From: Hyphococcus sp.
Lineage (GTDB): Bacteria; Pseudomonadota; Alphaproteobacteria; Caulobacterales; Parvularculaceae
Length of the DNA stretch: 61,499 nt
NCBI GenBank assembly: GCA_028285645.1
Contig: JANQOV010000091.1
Coordinates: 1 to 61,499 of the forward strand
Direction of reading: 5' to 3'
The translations under genes and the position numbers were made by a program. Positions 60,440-61,499 of the stretch are shown here, piece after piece. Each line of letters starts with the position of its first letter. Position 1 is the stretch's first letter. Below the pieces are notes generated by a model. That model saw only the letters and a program-made list of their open reading frames with translations. It was not told the DNA's origin and made no database searches.

Positions 60440-61499
60440 TTAAGTTTCGCTGGCGCCTGCGCTCTTTAGCGTTTCATGGAACCAGGTGATTGCATCTTCA
60501 GCGCCCGGGCCTTTCGCTAATGGACCGGGCGAAAAGGCCGGCGACTCAAGGCCGCGCTGCACCTTCTCGCATATCCATACATCTTCAGTCTGGAAATCGC
60601 TGGTTTCGAGCGGGTGCTTTGTCCAGTTGTCTGACGAGATGATCCCGGTTGATTTGTCATAACCCGGAATATGTTTGCGCTCGTCCTTCGATTGCCACGG
60701 GCCGACCCATTGGCGCACATGCAAACGGCACCGACCCGCCATTGAAGGCTCAAGCAACAATATGCTGAAGCCGTAAGGGCTTGGCGTAATGATCGTTGTC
60801 GGGAAGATGTAATAGACGCCGCCATAACCGACCGGTTCGCCGCTTTTGACTTTTGGCGCGCTTTTTGTTTCGCGGCGAACTTTTCCCGGCAGGCGATGGC
60901 GCGCCTTTTCGTCTGTGGCGTACCAGATGAGATGGTCCCCCGCCCGCTCCCAGACATTTTTGTCAGGCGCCGGCCCGCCCAGCGTATGCTCGTGAAGATA
61001 GGCGAGATGATATCCATCGATCGCGTTCTCAACGAACACCTTCCAGTCGCATTTCAGATCGTAGAGCAGCGGCGGCCCCTCGCGGAGATCACGCGCCGCA
61101 AGGTCGTGAGGCCATAAGCGGCCCTCTAGCGGTTGAGTAGACGCTGCGAAATCTGCGTCCGGGTTTGGGTTAACGAAAACCAGGTCCTTGAGAATCCCAA
61201 GCGACGCGGGAAGCAAAGCATGGCGCTCGCGATCCATATCAGGAAAGCAATCGGCCATGTTCGGCGCGCCGCGAAAGGCGCCGTCTAGGCCATAGGTCCA
61301 GCGGTGATAGGGGCAGACGATACTCTTGCCGGCGTTGCCGCTAGCACTGCTGAAAAGCTCCGTACCGCGATGTCGACATATATTGTGCACAGCGTGCAGA
61401 CCACCGTCTTTTTGTCTTATCACAGCAAGGGAATACGCGCCGGCGCGCACTGTTTGATAATCGCCCGTCTTTGCGAAGTCTGACCGAATACCCGCAAAC
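60440..61499 (-). CDS. Rieske-type aromatic ring-hydroxylating oxygenase, alpha subunit (partial N-terminus)
   Basis: A minus-strand frame continues open past the right edge, so the N-terminus is missing; at least 353 codons are seen. The Rieske 2Fe-2S motif is CRHRG ... CPYHRWTYGL (C-x-H, then C-xx-H). The catalytic domain has the mononuclear iron motif ENAIDGYHLAYLHEH (Asp/His/His). The C-terminal half matches ring-hydroxylating dioxygenase alpha subunits. An internal GTG at 61450 is not the true start. The electron-transfer partner is not in the window. Convergent with the metal-sensor gene (20 bp). Confidence 0.92.
   Translation of the reverse strand, partial: FAGIRSDFAKTGDYQTVRAGAYSLAVIRQKDGGLHAVHNICRHRGTELFSSASGNAGKSIVCPYHRWTYGLDGAFRGAPNMADCFPDMDRERHALLPASLGILKDLVFVNPNPDADFAASTQPLEGRLWPHDLAARDLREGPPLLYDLKCDWKVFVENAIDGYHLAYLHEHTLGGPAPDKNVWERAGDHLIWYATDEKARHRLPGKVRRETKSAPKVKSGEPVGYGGVYYIFPTTIITPSPYGFSILLLEPSMAGRCRLHVRQWVGPWQSKDERKHIPGYDKSTGIISSDNWTKHPLETSDFQTEDVWICEKVQRGLESPAFSPGPLAKGPGAEDAITWFHETLKSAGASET

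Noticed and set aside
1..61499. CRISPR arrays, tRNA or rRNA genes, insertion sequences, prophage
   Set aside because: No direct-repeat array, cloverleaf, transposase or phage protein was recognised on reading through the window; a tRNAscan or ISfinder search was not possible here.

Overview
The window reads as chromosomal DNA of a Gram-negative alphaproteobacterium of moderate GC content. Three things point this way: a two-domain acetylglutamate kinase/synthase of the Maricaulis type next to argC, a class II DAHP synthase, and an exosortase A (XrtA) exopolysaccharide locus. My best guess is the Maricaulales/Parvularculales/Hyphomonadaceae area; this is inference from gene content, not a placement. 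Genes are densely packed with many ATGA/TGATG overlaps. I saw no tRNA, rRNA, insertion sequence, CRISPR array or phage gene.

Layout. 1-2.8 kb: the end of a membrane protein, a GST and queG. 2.8-6.5 kb: a large G8-domain/beta-helix surface protein with a His/Asp/Gly-rich spacer. 6.9-24.3 kb: the XrtA/PEP-CTERM-type polysaccharide locus. Its minus-strand block holds wecG-STAS, prsT, an ATPase-glycosyltransferase fusion, two GT2 enzymes, a dehydrogenase-epimerase fusion and a 2OG oxygenase. Its other genes are xrtA with an EpsI tail, another GT2, a Wzz/GumC-like chain-length protein and a BY-kinase-like ATPase. 24.5-28.9 kb: an RND efflux pair. 28.9-38.2 kb: LysM protein, LOG-family hydrolase, gltX, a second Gfo/Idh/MocA enzyme, DAHP synthase, metallo-beta-lactamase-fold protein, a small secreted protein, an HxlR regulator and a 3-oxoacid CoA-transferase. 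38.3-46.9 kb: sulfotransferase-like protein, serine hydrolase, zincin, CPA2 antiporter, argC, argB-NAT and an alpha/beta-hydrolase-OsmC fusion. 47.0-51.3 kb: HtrA/DegP protease, two-component pair and HU. 51.4-54.2 kb: glnE. 54.3-58.4 kb: two degenerate FAD-oxidoreductase-like proteins coupled to a GcvT-like protein. 58.4-60.4 kb: an EF-hand protein, ECF sigma factor, small membrane protein and Spy/CnrX-like metal sensor. The right edge cuts a Rieske oxygenase.

How the genes work together. The XrtA block contains glycosyl transfer, sugar-nucleotide modification, chain-length control, a regulating kinase and the protein-sorting transpeptidase. No PEP-CTERM substrate and no PrsK/PrsR pair were seen here, so targets and regulators are probably elsewhere. 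The most unusual items are an XrtA-type ATPase carrying a C-terminal copy of the neighbouring glycosyltransferase with its catalytic DxD lost, a STAS domain fused to the WecG-type transferase, the dehydrogenase-epimerase fusion, and a three-gene cassette of FAD/folate enzyme relatives that all appear to have lost hallmark residues.
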